DNA of 41,863 nt, taken from contig JANRLF010000011.1 of assembly GCA_033762815.1 (NCBI GenBank), forward strand, positions 1 through 41,863, in the 5' to 3' direction. Of this stretch, positions 1 to 7,754 are shown piece by piece. The notes under the pieces were generated by a model. The model did not search any database. It saw nothing but the letters and a program-made list of their open reading frames with translations, and had not been told where the DNA came from. Within the stretch, counting starts at the first letter, position 1. Each line of letters starts with the position of its first letter. The stretch is from JANRLF01 sp033762815. Its GTDB lineage: Bacteria; Bacteroidota; Bacteroidia; Chitinophagales; CAIOSU01. A program made the translations under genes and the position numbers.

Positions 1-2
1 AT

Positions 3-290
3 GATGGCTCTTATTATGTCGGCATCACCAACGATATCGTCAGGCGGCTTTATGAACACAATTCTTCTAGGGATGAGAAAAGTTATACCTATCGGTTGCG
101 CCCCGTCTATTTGGTGTTTTATCAAGAAGCACCTGACCCAAATCAGGCAATAGCTTTGGAAAAGCAAATCAAAGGTTGGACAAGGAAGAAAAAGGAAGCT
201 TTGATAAAGAGAAACTGGGAAAAGTTTAAAGAGCTGGCTGCTTGCCAGAACGATAGCCATTTCAAGAATTTTGTCCGACAGAACGAATAG
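3..290 (+). CDS. GIY-YIG nuclease-superfamily protein, 5' end missing
   Basis: The frame is open from base 3, so the gene begins upstream of the window; 95 residues are visible. The visible start reads DGSYYVGITNDIVRRLYEHN, the second half of a GIY-YIG core: the YVG triad followed by the conserved arginine of the first helix. A lysine/tryptophan-rich stretch (KQIKGWTRKKKEALIKRNW) follows, typical of the short stand-alone GIY-YIG proteins common in Bacteroidota. Family members are small putative endonucleases whose cellular role is usually unknown. Only the N-terminal beta strand carrying the GIY motif is missing. An internal ATG at 96 lies inside the domain and is not a plausible start. Codon use looks like that of the neighbouring genes. 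Confidence 0.85.
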   Translation, partial: DGSYYVGITNDIVRRLYEHNSSRDEKSYTYRLRPVYLVFYQEAPDPNQAIALEKQIKGWTRKKKEALIKRNWEKFKELAACQNDSHFKNFVRQNE

Positions 291-321
291 CAGTATCTCC
301 ATTATATGAACGTTTGGTCGT

Positions 322-377
322 GGTGAGCGGAGTCGAACCACAGCGATGGCCCACGCTCCGGTTCGACTTCGCTCACC
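322..377. repeat. 18-bp inverted repeat
   Basis: The left arm 322-339 (ggtgagcggagtcgaacc) pairs with 360-377 (ggttcgacttcgctcacc) with one mismatch and a 20-base loop. It lies about 30 bases after the stop of the GIY-YIG gene but has no T-run, so it is not a classical terminator. It resembles REP-like or decayed dispersed elements common between Bacteroidota genes. Confidence 0.7.
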
Positions 378-410
378 GAGACGGCCTGCGCTACGGCTCG
401 ATAGCGTTTA

Positions 411-450
411 CCCCGATGTAAATCGGGGCTCACCCCCGCAAGAAGCGGGG
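411..450. repeat. Two adjacent short GC hairpins
   Basis: ccccgat (411-417) pairs with atcgggg (422-428), and ccccgc (434-439) pairs with gcgggg (445-450). Together with the 18-bp inverted repeat upstream they make a run of three consecutive hairpins without a coding frame, as expected for a dispersed intergenic element. Confidence 0.6.
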
Positions 451-718
451 ACGGCTTGTGCACTCGGAAAGACAATCGATTGTTTAATAATATCATAGCT
501 TAAATGCTACTAATTTTTTTCAAATGCTCGATGGAATGTTCGGCTTGAATGTGTTTATTTATTAGACTTGGGACACAAGACGCATAACAAAACGAAAGGC
601 ACAAGGTACGAGAAACAGGTATATTCAATTGCCGGGAGACACAAAAAAAGGAGAAAAAACAGCAAAAAATGCACCTTTTTTGCACAAGATAATGATTATC
701 AACAAAATAGCTGAAACT

Positions 719-817
719 GAAATACCACTGAAATACCACTGAAGCACCACCGAAGCACCACTGAAGCACCACTGAAGTACCACTGAAATACCACTGAAAT
801 ACCACCGAAATACCACC
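719..817. repeat. Tandem array, nine copies of an 11-bp unit
   Basis: Nine head-to-tail copies of gaaRYaccacY follow with no insertions; the unit is gaaataccact, gaagcaccact or close variants. Copies 3-5 have gaagcaccac and the outer ones gaaataccac, so the array has an internal structure. Both strands stay open through it because 33 bp is a whole number of codons, but the translations are low complexity and nothing supports coding. An 11-bp period is close to one turn of B-DNA, so the variable bases fall on one face of the helix. The array lies about 115 bp upstream of the universal stress gene. Confidence 0.9.
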
Positions 818-932
818 GAAACGGAAAAATCGCTCCCGTCCTTTTAGCTCAGTAAGCATGAATGATGATATTGCTCATGCCCAGCTTGCCAATGGGGAAA
901 AAATAGTAATTTAACGCCACTAAACAACCGGT

Positions 933-1775
933 ATGAAACACTTGCTAGTACCCACCAATTTTTTGGATTACGCCAATAATGCTGCGGAGTACGCGCTGAA
1001 ATTTGCCTTGGATTACGGGGCTCGTATCACTTTGTTCCATACCTACCATATACCCGTGGTCGACCCCTTGGTGCCTACGGAGTATCTGGCGGAAATGGCC
1101 ACCTCGGCGGAAAAAAACGCGCTGGACAAAATGCAGGAGCTGAAAGAATTGCTGAAAGCCGAAGACGTTGACAATAAGGTGTCCATCGATTACGAATGTA
1201 CCATGGGCTTTGCAGCCGATGAGATAATTGGTGCCGCTGAACGGCTGGGCGCCGATATGATTTTAATGGGTACCCGCCATGTGCAGACCGTGCAGAGGAT
1301 ATTGGTAGGCAGCGTAATGGGCGCGGTACTCACCAATTCAAAAGTGCCCGTACTGGTAGTACCTGCCAACGTAACGGGCTTCTATCCTATCAGGAATATT
1401 GCTTTCGCTTCGCAGTACAATGATGTGGACGATATTAAGTTTATCAATAAAGCGATGGATTTTGCCCGCTCGTTGGGCGCCAAGCTGAGCTGCGTGCATA
1501 TTGAGCTAAAGGATGAAGAAGTGAACGAGACGGCCAAGTTGGTAGCTATCAAAGACGAGTATGTGCATCAAGAGCAAATGGGGCTCATCAGCTTTGAAAA
1601 TATCCAAGCAGAAGATATTGTAGATGGACTGGCACAGTATATTGCTTACCATAATGTGGACATGACCGTAATGGTGACCCACAAGCGCTCTTTCCTGCAA
1701 AAGATTTTTGATAGGAGCCTTACCAAAAAAATGGCCTTTCAAACCAATGTTCCCCTCATCGCATTCCATGATTGA
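933..1775 (+). CDS. Universal stress protein, tandem UspA domains
   Basis: The protein has 280 residues and two UspA domains (about 1-145 and 150-280), the usual size for two-domain Usp proteins of Bacteroidota. Each half is a Rossmann-like alpha/beta fold. The first carries the nucleotide-loop region at 113-127, GTRHVQTVQRILVGS. This matches the family motif G-x2-G-x9-G-S/T except that the second glycine is His116. The second domain (VTHKRSFLQKIFDRS) has lost the motif. ATP binding is therefore uncertain, and a signalling or dimerisation role without ATP is possible. Usp proteins are cytoplasmic and accumulate under starvation or oxidative stress. The ATG at 933 gives the normal N-terminus MKHLLVPTNF. 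No strong ribosome-binding site is visible, which is common in this phylum. The gene is probably monocistronic, followed 48 bases later by a secreted-protein gene. Confidence 0.9.
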   Translation: MKHLLVPTNFLDYANNAAEYALKFALDYGARITLFHTYHIPVVDPLVPTEYLAEMATSAEKNALDKMQELKELLKAEDVDNKVSIDYECTMGFAADEIIGAAERLGADMILMGTRHVQTVQRILVGSVMGAVLTNSKVPVLVVPANVTGFYPIRNIAFASQYNDVDDIKFINKAMDFARSLGAKLSCVHIELKDEEVNETAKLVAIKDEYVHQEQMGLISFENIQAEDIVDGLAQYIAYHNVDMTVMVTHKRSFLQKIFDRSLTKKMAFQTNVPLIAFHD

Positions 1776-1823
1776 GTAGGCTGCTTCCGCTGTTTTGCTT
1801 AATTTTAAACAAACGGACGTACT

Positions 1824-3716
1824 ATGAAAGCTCTCGGATGGGTGATTCTTTGCTGTTTTAGCTTGCTGGCTTTTGGACAAAACAGTAACAGCTCTAAGTC
1901 GGTCATGATTGGGGTGGGCAAACCGGTACTGGTGAAACCCGCTGATTTAAAAACACGCTGGCAGGCAAAATTGGTGAACCTGGAGGCTCCTAGCCCCGAT
2001 GGAAACTCATACCGTTCGTGGCTGATGCGAACCAAGCAACACCTGCCCGCACGTCCAGGCTTTGCGAAAAAATCGCCCAGCTCCGTTGCCGAAGTGCCTA
2101 TCATTACCAGCAGCTTTGAGGGCAACTATACTGACGGACTGCCCAATGACAATGATTTGGCCATTTCCAATGGTGGTCAATTGATTTCGGTAATCAACTC
2201 CAATATTATTTTCTTCGATACCCAAACCGATAGTTTGCTGTTCAGCATCAGTTTGGAAGATTTTAGCGATACCTTGGGCCTAACTGCCAGCATGTATGAC
2301 CCTAAAGTAATGTATGACCCACAGCAAGACCGTTTCATATTTGTTTGCCTTAGCGGTAATACCGACTCCACGAGCAATATCGTCTTGGCTTTTTCGGCAT
2401 CCAACCAACTGATGGGCGGTTGGTATTTTTACCGATTGCCGGGCGATGCCCTTAACAACAATACTTGGACGGACTACCCTATGCTGGCGCTTACGGAAGA
2501 TGAATTGTTCCTTACTGCCAATTCATTGATTAACGATACCTTCCCGCCTTCCGTAAGCGATAGTTGGAAGTACTTGTTCCAGCAAAGCTTTATATGGCAG
2601 ATAGATAAGGCCAGGGGATATGCGGGCGATTCCCTCATCACCCGCTACCATTATAATATCCTTTTCAACAACAAGCCCATTCGCAATCTTTGCCCGGTAA
2701 GGGGCGGCAGCGATTTGCAAGGCCCCAACCTGTTTTTGCTCAGCAACCGCAATTTCGATTTGCTGAACGATACCATATTTGTGGTTCAGGTTACGGGTAC
2801 CATCAATCAGCCCGGCTTGCAGGTATTGGTCAATTTTGCCCGCACCGATATACCCTACGGCCTGCCCCCTGATGCCGACCAAAAAGGAAACCGCCTGTTG
2901 CAAACCAATGATGCCCGCATATTGGCCGCCTACTATGAAAACAACCGAATACATTATGTGCAGAATTGCTATAATCCTACTTCAGATACGGCCCGCTCAG
3001 CCATCTATCATGGCATTATCAATGACCCGGGCATAAGTAACAATATAGAAGGATACATTATTGGTGATGACAGTTTGGATTTCGGCTATCCCAATATTGC
3101 TTATAGCGGCCGCTACCCTGGCGATGAAGAGGCTATCATCACCTTTCTTCATACCTCGGAAGACACCAGTGCCAGCATATCTGCTGTTTTTTATAATGGC
3201 AATTCGGGCTATTCCGATAGAATCACCATCAAGCAAGGTGAAACCTTCGTTACGCGTGGCGGCAGTTACGTAAGGTGGGGCGATTATACCGGCTCGCAAA
3301 GGAAGTATGACCAGCCCGGCACCGTATGGATGTCGGGTTATTGGGGCAAAGTGTTAACTGGAAATCCCTTGCTAGGCACTAGGGTAAATGCCACTTGGAT
3401 AGCAGCACTTTCAAGTCCTGACAGTTCTTTGGTTTCGCAGGTAGCCGAGCAACCTGAGGAAAACACTGTGAAATTATTCCCCAACCCTACCGATGACCTT
3501 GTGAATATTACCTTTTCGTTGCCTAACAGTGAAATGGTGCGTATTGAACTGGTGGACATGAGCGGCAGAATAGTAAAAACTTTCATTCATGATTTGGCCC
3601 AAAAGGGACAAAACCGTTTCACTTTTTCCACAAGCCCATTGGATGCGGGGCATTATGTGCTTATTATCAATACTGGGAAAGGTGTGATTATGAGCGAGAA
3701 AATATCGAAGTACTGA
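1824..3716 (+). CDS. Secreted protein with T9SS type A sorting domain
   Basis: A 630-residue exported protein. Residues 1-19 form a signal peptide (hydrophobic core WVILCCFSLLAFG, cleavage after Gln19). Residues about 549-630 form a T9SS type A C-terminal sorting domain: VKLFPNPTDDLVNI at its start, the central DMSGRIVKTF motif, and an ending YVLIINTGKGVIMSEKISKY. This domain directs export through the type IX secretion system and is normally removed or replaced by an anchor at the cell surface. The central 500 residues are rich in Asn, Asp, Thr and aromatic residues, with repeated segments such as DPKVMYDPQQDRFIFV, suggestive of a beta-propeller or beta-sandwich. I recognise no catalytic motif, so its substrate is unknown. 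The outer-membrane DUF5723-OmpA gene follows 144 bases downstream on the same strand. Confidence 0.85.
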   Translation: MKALGWVILCCFSLLAFGQNSNSSKSVMIGVGKPVLVKPADLKTRWQAKLVNLEAPSPDGNSYRSWLMRTKQHLPARPGFAKKSPSSVAEVPIITSSFEGNYTDGLPNDNDLAISNGGQLISVINSNIIFFDTQTDSLLFSISLEDFSDTLGLTASMYDPKVMYDPQQDRFIFVCLSGNTDSTSNIVLAFSASNQLMGGWYFYRLPGDALNNNTWTDYPMLALTEDELFLTANSLINDTFPPSVSDSWKYLFQQSFIWQIDKARGYAGDSLITRYHYNILFNNKPIRNLCPVRGGSDLQGPNLFLLSNRNFDLLNDTIFVVQVTGTINQPGLQVLVNFARTDIPYGLPPDADQKGNRLLQTNDARILAAYYENNRIHYVQNCYNPTSDTARSAIYHGIINDPGISNNIEGYIIGDDSLDFGYPNIAYSGRYPGDEEAIITFLHTSEDTSASISAVFYNGNSGYSDRITIKQGETFVTRGGSYVRWGDYTGSQRKYDQPGTVWMSGYWGKVLTGNPLLGTRVNATWIAALSSPDSSLVSQVAEQPEENTVKLFPNPTDDLVNITFSLPNSEMVRIELVDMSGRIVKTFIHDLAQKGQNRFTFSTSPLDAGHYVLIINTGKGVIMSEKISKY

Positions 3717-3784
3717 TATAGCCTAGATAGTAACGTTCAGGCAGATAATTGGCAATGTTCTTGATTTAGGACGTGTCTTTGCAA

Positions 3785-3803
3785 ATACGTTAAAAGAACG
3801 TAT
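3785..3803. promoter_or_regulatory. Interrupted palindrome upstream of the OmpA-family gene
   Basis: atacgtt (3785-3791) and aacgtat (3797-3803) are perfect inverted arms around the spacer aaaag, 58 bases before the ATG at 3861. There is no T-run, so it looks more like a protein-binding site than a terminator. No regulator can be named. Confidence 0.35.
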
Positions 3804-3860
3804 GCGTCTTTTCAGCAGATGTGCTTATATTAGAATTCGCTAAACTAAACTACTATCGAA

Positions 3861-6233
3861 ATGAAACAAAATCGACTCTTGCTCATCTTGTTCTTGCTAT
3901 TCCTAGGTTTTGCGGCAAAAGCCCAAAATTATCTAGGTTATGTAAATAGCAATTATTCTGGGGTAAATGGTGTATTTCTCCAGCCCGCATCCATTGTGGA
4001 TAGCCGCTTCAAAGTGGATATCAACCTGATTGGCTTTCAAAATACCTTTAGCAACAACTATGTCACCTTTTACAGGGACAGGTTAATAGATTACAACAGC
4101 GACCTCGATTTTCAGGACAATTATACCTATATCGATACCTTCGGTACCGACCAAAAGTATGTATACCTGAACAATATGGTACAATTACCCTCCATTTCGT
4201 TCAATATCAACAGAAAGAACGCTTTGGCCTTTACAGTAAGGAGCCGTACACATGTAAACTTGGACAATGTGGACCCCGCTTTGGCACGTTTAGCCTGGGA
4301 AGGCTTGGATTATCCGCCCCTTTGGAGAACACAATTGAACAATGAAGCTTTCAGCGCCCAGTTCATGTCTTGGCTGGAATATGGCATCACTTATGGCAGG
4401 GAGATTTTCCAAATCAAGAACCATTATTTGAAAGCCGGTGTCTCCTTGAAACTGCTACAGGGCTTGGGTTCTGCCTTTATGTACGCCGATAACTTGAACT
4501 ACAACTTTACCAATGACGATACCCTTTCCATTTTCCAAACGCAGGTAAGATATGGCCACTCCAATAATTTCGAATTTGACGATGCTGCAGATAGAATAAA
4601 GTACAAGTTTGAAGCTAGCCCTACCGTTGGTTTTGATATGGGTGTGGTTTATGAATGGAGGAAAGACGAAAGCGAATACACTTATGATCTGGACGGGGAA
4701 ACCGGACTGTCTCGCAGGGATTTAAACAAGTATAAATTGAAAGTCGGCTTTTCGTTGCTCGATATTGGCAACCTGAAGTTTACCAAGGGCGACCAAAGCG
4801 CCGACTTCGTGGCCGACATTCGCAATTGGGACATTTCCGATTTTGATATCGAATCGGTTTCAGACTTGAACGATACGATTGCCAGCCGCTTTGGCTTTAC
4901 CCCAACCGACGATAGGGAATACCATATGAACCTGCCAACTTCCATTAGCTTGCAAGTAGATTACAACCTTTGGAAAGGCTTTTATGTAAACGGTACCGCC
5001 TTTGTTTCCTTTAAACAAAAGAACGATGCTGATAAATTGCGTAGCCAATCCGTATTCAGCATTACCCCCCGTTTTGAACACCGTTGGTTCGATTTCGGAC
5101 TGCCCTTATCCTATACCACTGATAAGGAATTCCGTATGGGCGTTGGCTTGCGCTTAGGCGTACTGGTTATCGGTACTGATGATTTGATTTCTTTCGCTAA
5201 GAAAGAAGTACAACGCAATGACTTTTATGTAGCGTTGAAAATACCAGTACCGTTCGGCAAGCCAAAAGACAAAGACAAGGATGGCGTGTCCAACAAGAAA
5301 GACAAATGCCCCAAAGACCCAGGAATATGGGCATTTGAAGGTTGCCCCGATAGTGACGGTGATGGCTTACAGGACAACGTGGATAAATGCCCTAAAGAAG
5401 CTGGCGACAAAGCCAACGACGGTTGTCCTTGGCCTGATAGGGATAGTGACGGTGTATTGGATAACGTGGATGAATGTAAAGACATTGCCGGACCTGCCGA
5501 TAACAAAGGTTGCCCTTATGGCGACAAAGATAAGGACGGTGTATTGGATAATGCCGACCAGTGTATTGACGTAGCTGGACCTGCCGCAAACAATGGCTGT
5601 CCTTACGGCGATAAAGACAAAGACGGTGTATTGGATAACGCTGACCAGTGTATAGATGTGCCAGGACCAGCCGAGAATAATGGTTGTCCGTTCGGAGATA
5701 AAGACGGCGATGGTACCCTTGACCAAGCCGACAAGTGTATTGACACCCCAGGCCCAAGGGATAACGGTGGATGTCCATACCCTGACTCTGATGGCGACGG
5801 CGTATTGGATAAAGATGACGACTGCCCCAAAACACCTGGCCCTGCTAGCAACAAAGGTTGCCCTGAATTGGAAAGAGCAGAACAGGAGGTAATCAAAACA
5901 GCATTCGACAACTTGGAATTTGAGACTGGCAAGGCCATTATCAAAATCTCCTCTTACGAATCATTGGGAGAGCTTGCTAAAATGTTGCGTACCAAAGAAG
6001 GTGCTAAGCTGGTAATTGCCGGCCATACCGACAATGTAGGCAGCGATGCATTGAACCTGAAGCTCTCTCAACAACGTGCCGAGGCTGTGAAGAAAGCATT
6101 GATGGATAGGGGCGTTGACGGTAAGAAGCTGATAGTGGAATACTATGGCGAAACCAAGCCTATTGCCAGCAACGATACTGCCGAAGGCCGCCAAAAGAAC
6201 CGTAGGGTAGAAATGAAAGTGATTTTTGAATAG
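3861..6233 (+). CDS. DUF5723 / thrombospondin type 3 repeat / OmpA-family outer-membrane protein
   Basis: A 790-residue envelope protein in three parts. After a signal peptide (1-21, ending AAKAQ) comes a DUF5723-like region of about 440 residues. It starts with NYSGVNGVFLQPASIVDSR and has alternating aromatic strands, probably a beta-barrel in the outer membrane. Residues about 468-670 are seven Asp-rich, Cys-containing thrombospondin type 3 units (DxDxDGVxDxxDxC...GCP) expected to bind calcium in the periplasm. Residues about 675-790 are an OmpA-like peptidoglycan-binding domain with GHTDNVGSDALNLKLSQQRA and NRRVE. The barrel would sit in the outer membrane, with a rigid Ca-binding stalk and an OmpA foot gripping the cell wall. 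OmpA-type proteins with TSP3 repeats are common in this phylum. The ATG is supported by the signal peptide, and a strong terminator follows. Confidence 0.9.
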   Translation: MKQNRLLLILFLLFLGFAAKAQNYLGYVNSNYSGVNGVFLQPASIVDSRFKVDINLIGFQNTFSNNYVTFYRDRLIDYNSDLDFQDNYTYIDTFGTDQKYVYLNNMVQLPSISFNINRKNALAFTVRSRTHVNLDNVDPALARLAWEGLDYPPLWRTQLNNEAFSAQFMSWLEYGITYGREIFQIKNHYLKAGVSLKLLQGLGSAFMYADNLNYNFTNDDTLSIFQTQVRYGHSNNFEFDDAADRIKYKFEASPTVGFDMGVVYEWRKDESEYTYDLDGETGLSRRDLNKYKLKVGFSLLDIGNLKFTKGDQSADFVADIRNWDISDFDIESVSDLNDTIASRFGFTPTDDREYHMNLPTSISLQVDYNLWKGFYVNGTAFVSFKQKNDADKLRSQSVFSITPRFEHRWFDFGLPLSYTTDKEFRMGVGLRLGVLVIGTDDLISFAKKEVQRNDFYVALKIPVPFGKPKDKDKDGVSNKKDKCPKDPGIWAFEGCPDSDGDGLQDNVDKCPKEAGDKANDGCPWPDRDSDGVLDNVDECKDIAGPADNKGCPYGDKDKDGVLDNADQCIDVAGPAANNGCPYGDKDKDGVLDNADQCIDVPGPAENNGCPFGDKDGDGTLDQADKCIDTPGPRDNGGCPYPDSDGDGVLDKDDDCPKTPGPASNKGCPELERAEQEVIKTAFDNLEFETGKAIIKISSYESLGELAKMLRTKEGAKLVIAGHTDNVGSDALNLKLSQQRAEAVKKALMDRGVDGKKLIVEYYGETKPIASNDTAEGRQKNRRVEMKVIFE
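5520..5693 (+). repeat. Two 87-bp in-frame units inside the TSP3 region
   Basis: 5520-5606 and 5607-5693 each encode a 29-residue TSP3 unit of nearly the same sequence (GDKDKDGVLDNADQCIDV, then GP..NNGCP). The DNA differs at many synonymous positions, so the duplication is old and the protein sequence has been kept. Confidence 0.75.
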
Positions 6234-6255
6234 CGTTCTGCTGGACTAGATAACG

Positions 6256-6284
6256 AAGGCCGCCCCACAGTGGGCGGCCTTTTT
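6256..6284 (+). terminator. Rho-independent terminator after the OmpA-family gene
   Basis: aaggccgccc (6256-6265) pairs perfectly with gggcggcctt (6272-6281) around a 6-base loop, followed by ttttt. It lies 23 bases after the stop codon at 6233. The convergent MBL gene ends at 6294. On the minus strand the stem is followed only by a short T pair, so it should work mainly on the plus strand. Confidence 0.9.
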
Positions 6285-6293
6285 ATTGATGGG

Positions 6294-7133
6294 TTATCCT
6301 ATTGCTTCTTTTAGGCTTAATGCTTCAGCCATTCGTACGCCCTTGTCAGTCATTTGCAAGGTACAGCATTCAATGTGCGGGTCGTGTTCAAAGAACAAGA
6401 TATAATCTTCTTGCATGGCTTTCTCCAAAAAAGATTTCTTCTCCTGAAGGGTAATGAGGGGGCGGGTATCATAGCCCATTACATAGGGTATAGGCAAATG
6501 TCCCGGGCTGGGCAGCAAATCTGCCATATACACGATAGTCTTATCCTTATAGCGGATATGGGGAATGATTTGCGATTCGGTATGCCCATTGGCCAATAAA
6601 TAGCTAAAGCCTTCAAACAAATGTTCTTCGGGGCCCATGAACCTTAATTGCCCACTTTCTTCTAATGGCAGTATGTTTTCTGACAAGAAACTAGCCTTTT
6701 CCCGGTCATTGGGGTGAGTGGCCCATTGCCAATGGCTTTCATGGCTCCAATAAGTAGCATTGGGAAAAGTAGGCACCAATTTCTCGCCATCTCTGTAAAT
6801 GGCACCGCCGCAGTGGTCGAAGTGTAGGTGGGTGAGTATAACGTCTGTTATATCTGCTGGTGAAAAACCATGCTTTTTCAATGAGCCCAATAAGGTGGCA
6901 TCACCGTGGGGTTGGTAGTAGCTGAAAAATTTTTCGCTCTGTTTATCGCCCATGCCCGTATCTATCAATACCAATTGGTTGCCATCTTCAATGAGCAAGC
7001 AACGCATAGCCCAAGTACAAAGGTTGTCATTATCAGGTGGGTTCAGTTTTTGCCAAATCGTTTTAGGTACTACGCCGAACATGGCACCGCCGTCCAATTT
7101 GAAGAATCCCGTATCGATAGTATAGAGTTGCAT
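6294..7133 (-). CDS. MBL-fold metallo-hydrolase
   Basis: The protein has 279 residues and the metallo-beta-lactamase fold. The zinc motif H102-L-H104-F-D106-H107 is intact and followed by CGG. Further expected ligands are His184 (ANGHTES), Asp205 (VYMADLL) and His250 (FFEHDPH), so a dinuclear metal site is complete. The layout resembles the lactonase-like MBL group (N-acyl-homoserine lactonase relatives), but the substrate cannot be read from the sequence. No signal peptide is seen, so it should be cytoplasmic. The ATG at 7133 is followed by MQLYTIDTGFFKLDGGAMFG, a normal start for this group. The gap to ribH is 128 bases and holds a short direct repeat, so it may have its own promoter. Confidence 0.85.
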   Translation of the reverse strand: MQLYTIDTGFFKLDGGAMFGVVPKTIWQKLNPPDNDNLCTWAMRCLLIEDGNQLVLIDTGMGDKQSEKFFSYYQPHGDATLLGSLKKHGFSPADITDVILTHLHFDHCGGAIYRDGEKLVPTFPNATYWSHESHWQWATHPNDREKASFLSENILPLEESGQLRFMGPEEHLFEGFSYLLANGHTESQIIPHIRYKDKTIVYMADLLPSPGHLPIPYVMGYDTRPLITLQEKKSFLEKAMQEDYILFFEHDPHIECCTLQMTDKGVRMAEALSLKEAIG

Positions 7134-7144
7134 AATAGAGCAAG

Positions 7145-7168
7145 ATTACGAATTGCAAATTACGAATT
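7145..7168. repeat. Short direct repeat
   Basis: attacgaatt occurs at 7145-7154 and again at 7159-7168, with a 14-base period, in the 128-base gap between the MBL gene and ribH. Similar A/T-rich short repeats are seen in several gaps of this window. Confidence 0.6.
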
Positions 7169-7261
7169 CAATCAATTCTTTAGTGCCTGCCCTAAGAAGG
7201 TCTGTATCGTGAGCTATGGCTTTGGATATCTAAGGCGGAGTGCCAGGCTTATTTGGCCAAA

Positions 7262-7753
7262 TTAAATTAGTTGATTCCTTAGTGCTACCATTTTAATGGC
7301 GGCAACAGCAGCTTCTACTCCTTTGTTGCCATGCTGCCCGCCTGCACGGTCTTGCGCCTGCTGCATTGTATTCGGGGTAAGCACCCCAAATATGACGGGT
7401 TTTTCCAGATGGATGCACAATTCAGCTATACTGTTGGCTACGGCGGTATTGATATAAATATCGTGGTCGGTTTCGCCTTTAATGACACAGCCTATGCAGA
7501 TTATGGCATCAGGGTCATAGGCCTCATCCAACAAGAGAGCACCGGTAGGCAGTTCAAAAGTGCCTGGTACATAGGCTACTTCCAAATCGCTTTGCTGGGC
7601 ACCATGTTGCTGGAGCGTATCCATACATCCCTTCAACAATGCAAAGGTAATTTCGGGATAATATTCAGAAACCACGATACCGAACCGCATGCCCTTTGAA
7701 GAAGGCACTGTCCCCGCATCGTAACTGGAAAGATTATGCAGTTGCGATGCCAT
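7262..7753 (-). CDS. ribH: 6,7-dimethyl-8-ribityllumazine synthase
   Basis: RibH catalyses the penultimate step of riboflavin synthesis. It condenses 5-amino-6-ribitylamino-uracil with 3,4-dihydroxy-2-butanone 4-phosphate to form lumazine. At 163 residues it has the normal length. Diagnostic motifs are VPGTFELP (62-69), GCVIKGETDHD (88-98) with the catalytic His97, and the phosphate-binding QDRAGG (Arg136) and HGNKG (Lys144). It is expected to form a cytoplasmic pentamer or icosahedral capsid. The start ATG at 7753 lies directly behind the stop of the TPR gene (7755), so the two are likely translationally coupled. The pairing of a single-TM TPR protein with ribH near recF is familiar in Bacteroidota. 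Confidence 0.97.
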   Translation of the reverse strand: MASQLHNLSSYDAGTVPSSKGMRFGIVVSEYYPEITFALLKGCMDTLQQHGAQQSDLEVAYVPGTFELPTGALLLDEAYDPDAIICIGCVIKGETDHDIYINTAVANSIAELCIHLEKPVIFGVLTPNTMQQAQDRAGGQHGNKGVEAAVAAIKMVALRNQLI

Positions 7754-7754
7754 C

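Larger units (their letters stand above)
291..932. other. Repeat-rich intergenic region
   Basis: No convincing gene lies in these 640 bases. Open frames on the minus strand here translate to low-complexity or cysteine/serine-rich sequence with no recognisable domain. The stretch holds an 18-bp inverted repeat, two small GC-rich hairpins and an 11-bp tandem array, listed separately. The remainder is A/T-rich. It probably contains the promoter of the universal stress gene at 933, but no good TAnnTTTG box is visible there. Confidence 0.6.

Noticed and set aside
411..450. CRISPR-like repeats in the first gap
   Set aside because: The repeats are different hairpins without regular spacers, and no cas gene is present.
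500..859. Minus-strand open frame of 119 residues over the 11-bp array
   Set aside because: The frame is open because 33 bases are 11 codons; the product is Cys/Phe/Ser low complexity without domain, and a second overlapping frame is equally open.
5225..5835. Long antisense frames across the TSP3 repeat region
   Set aside because: They are shadows caused by the repetitive Asp/Gly codons of the real gene; the products are repetitive Ser/Leu/Pro or His/Arg/Tyr sequence.
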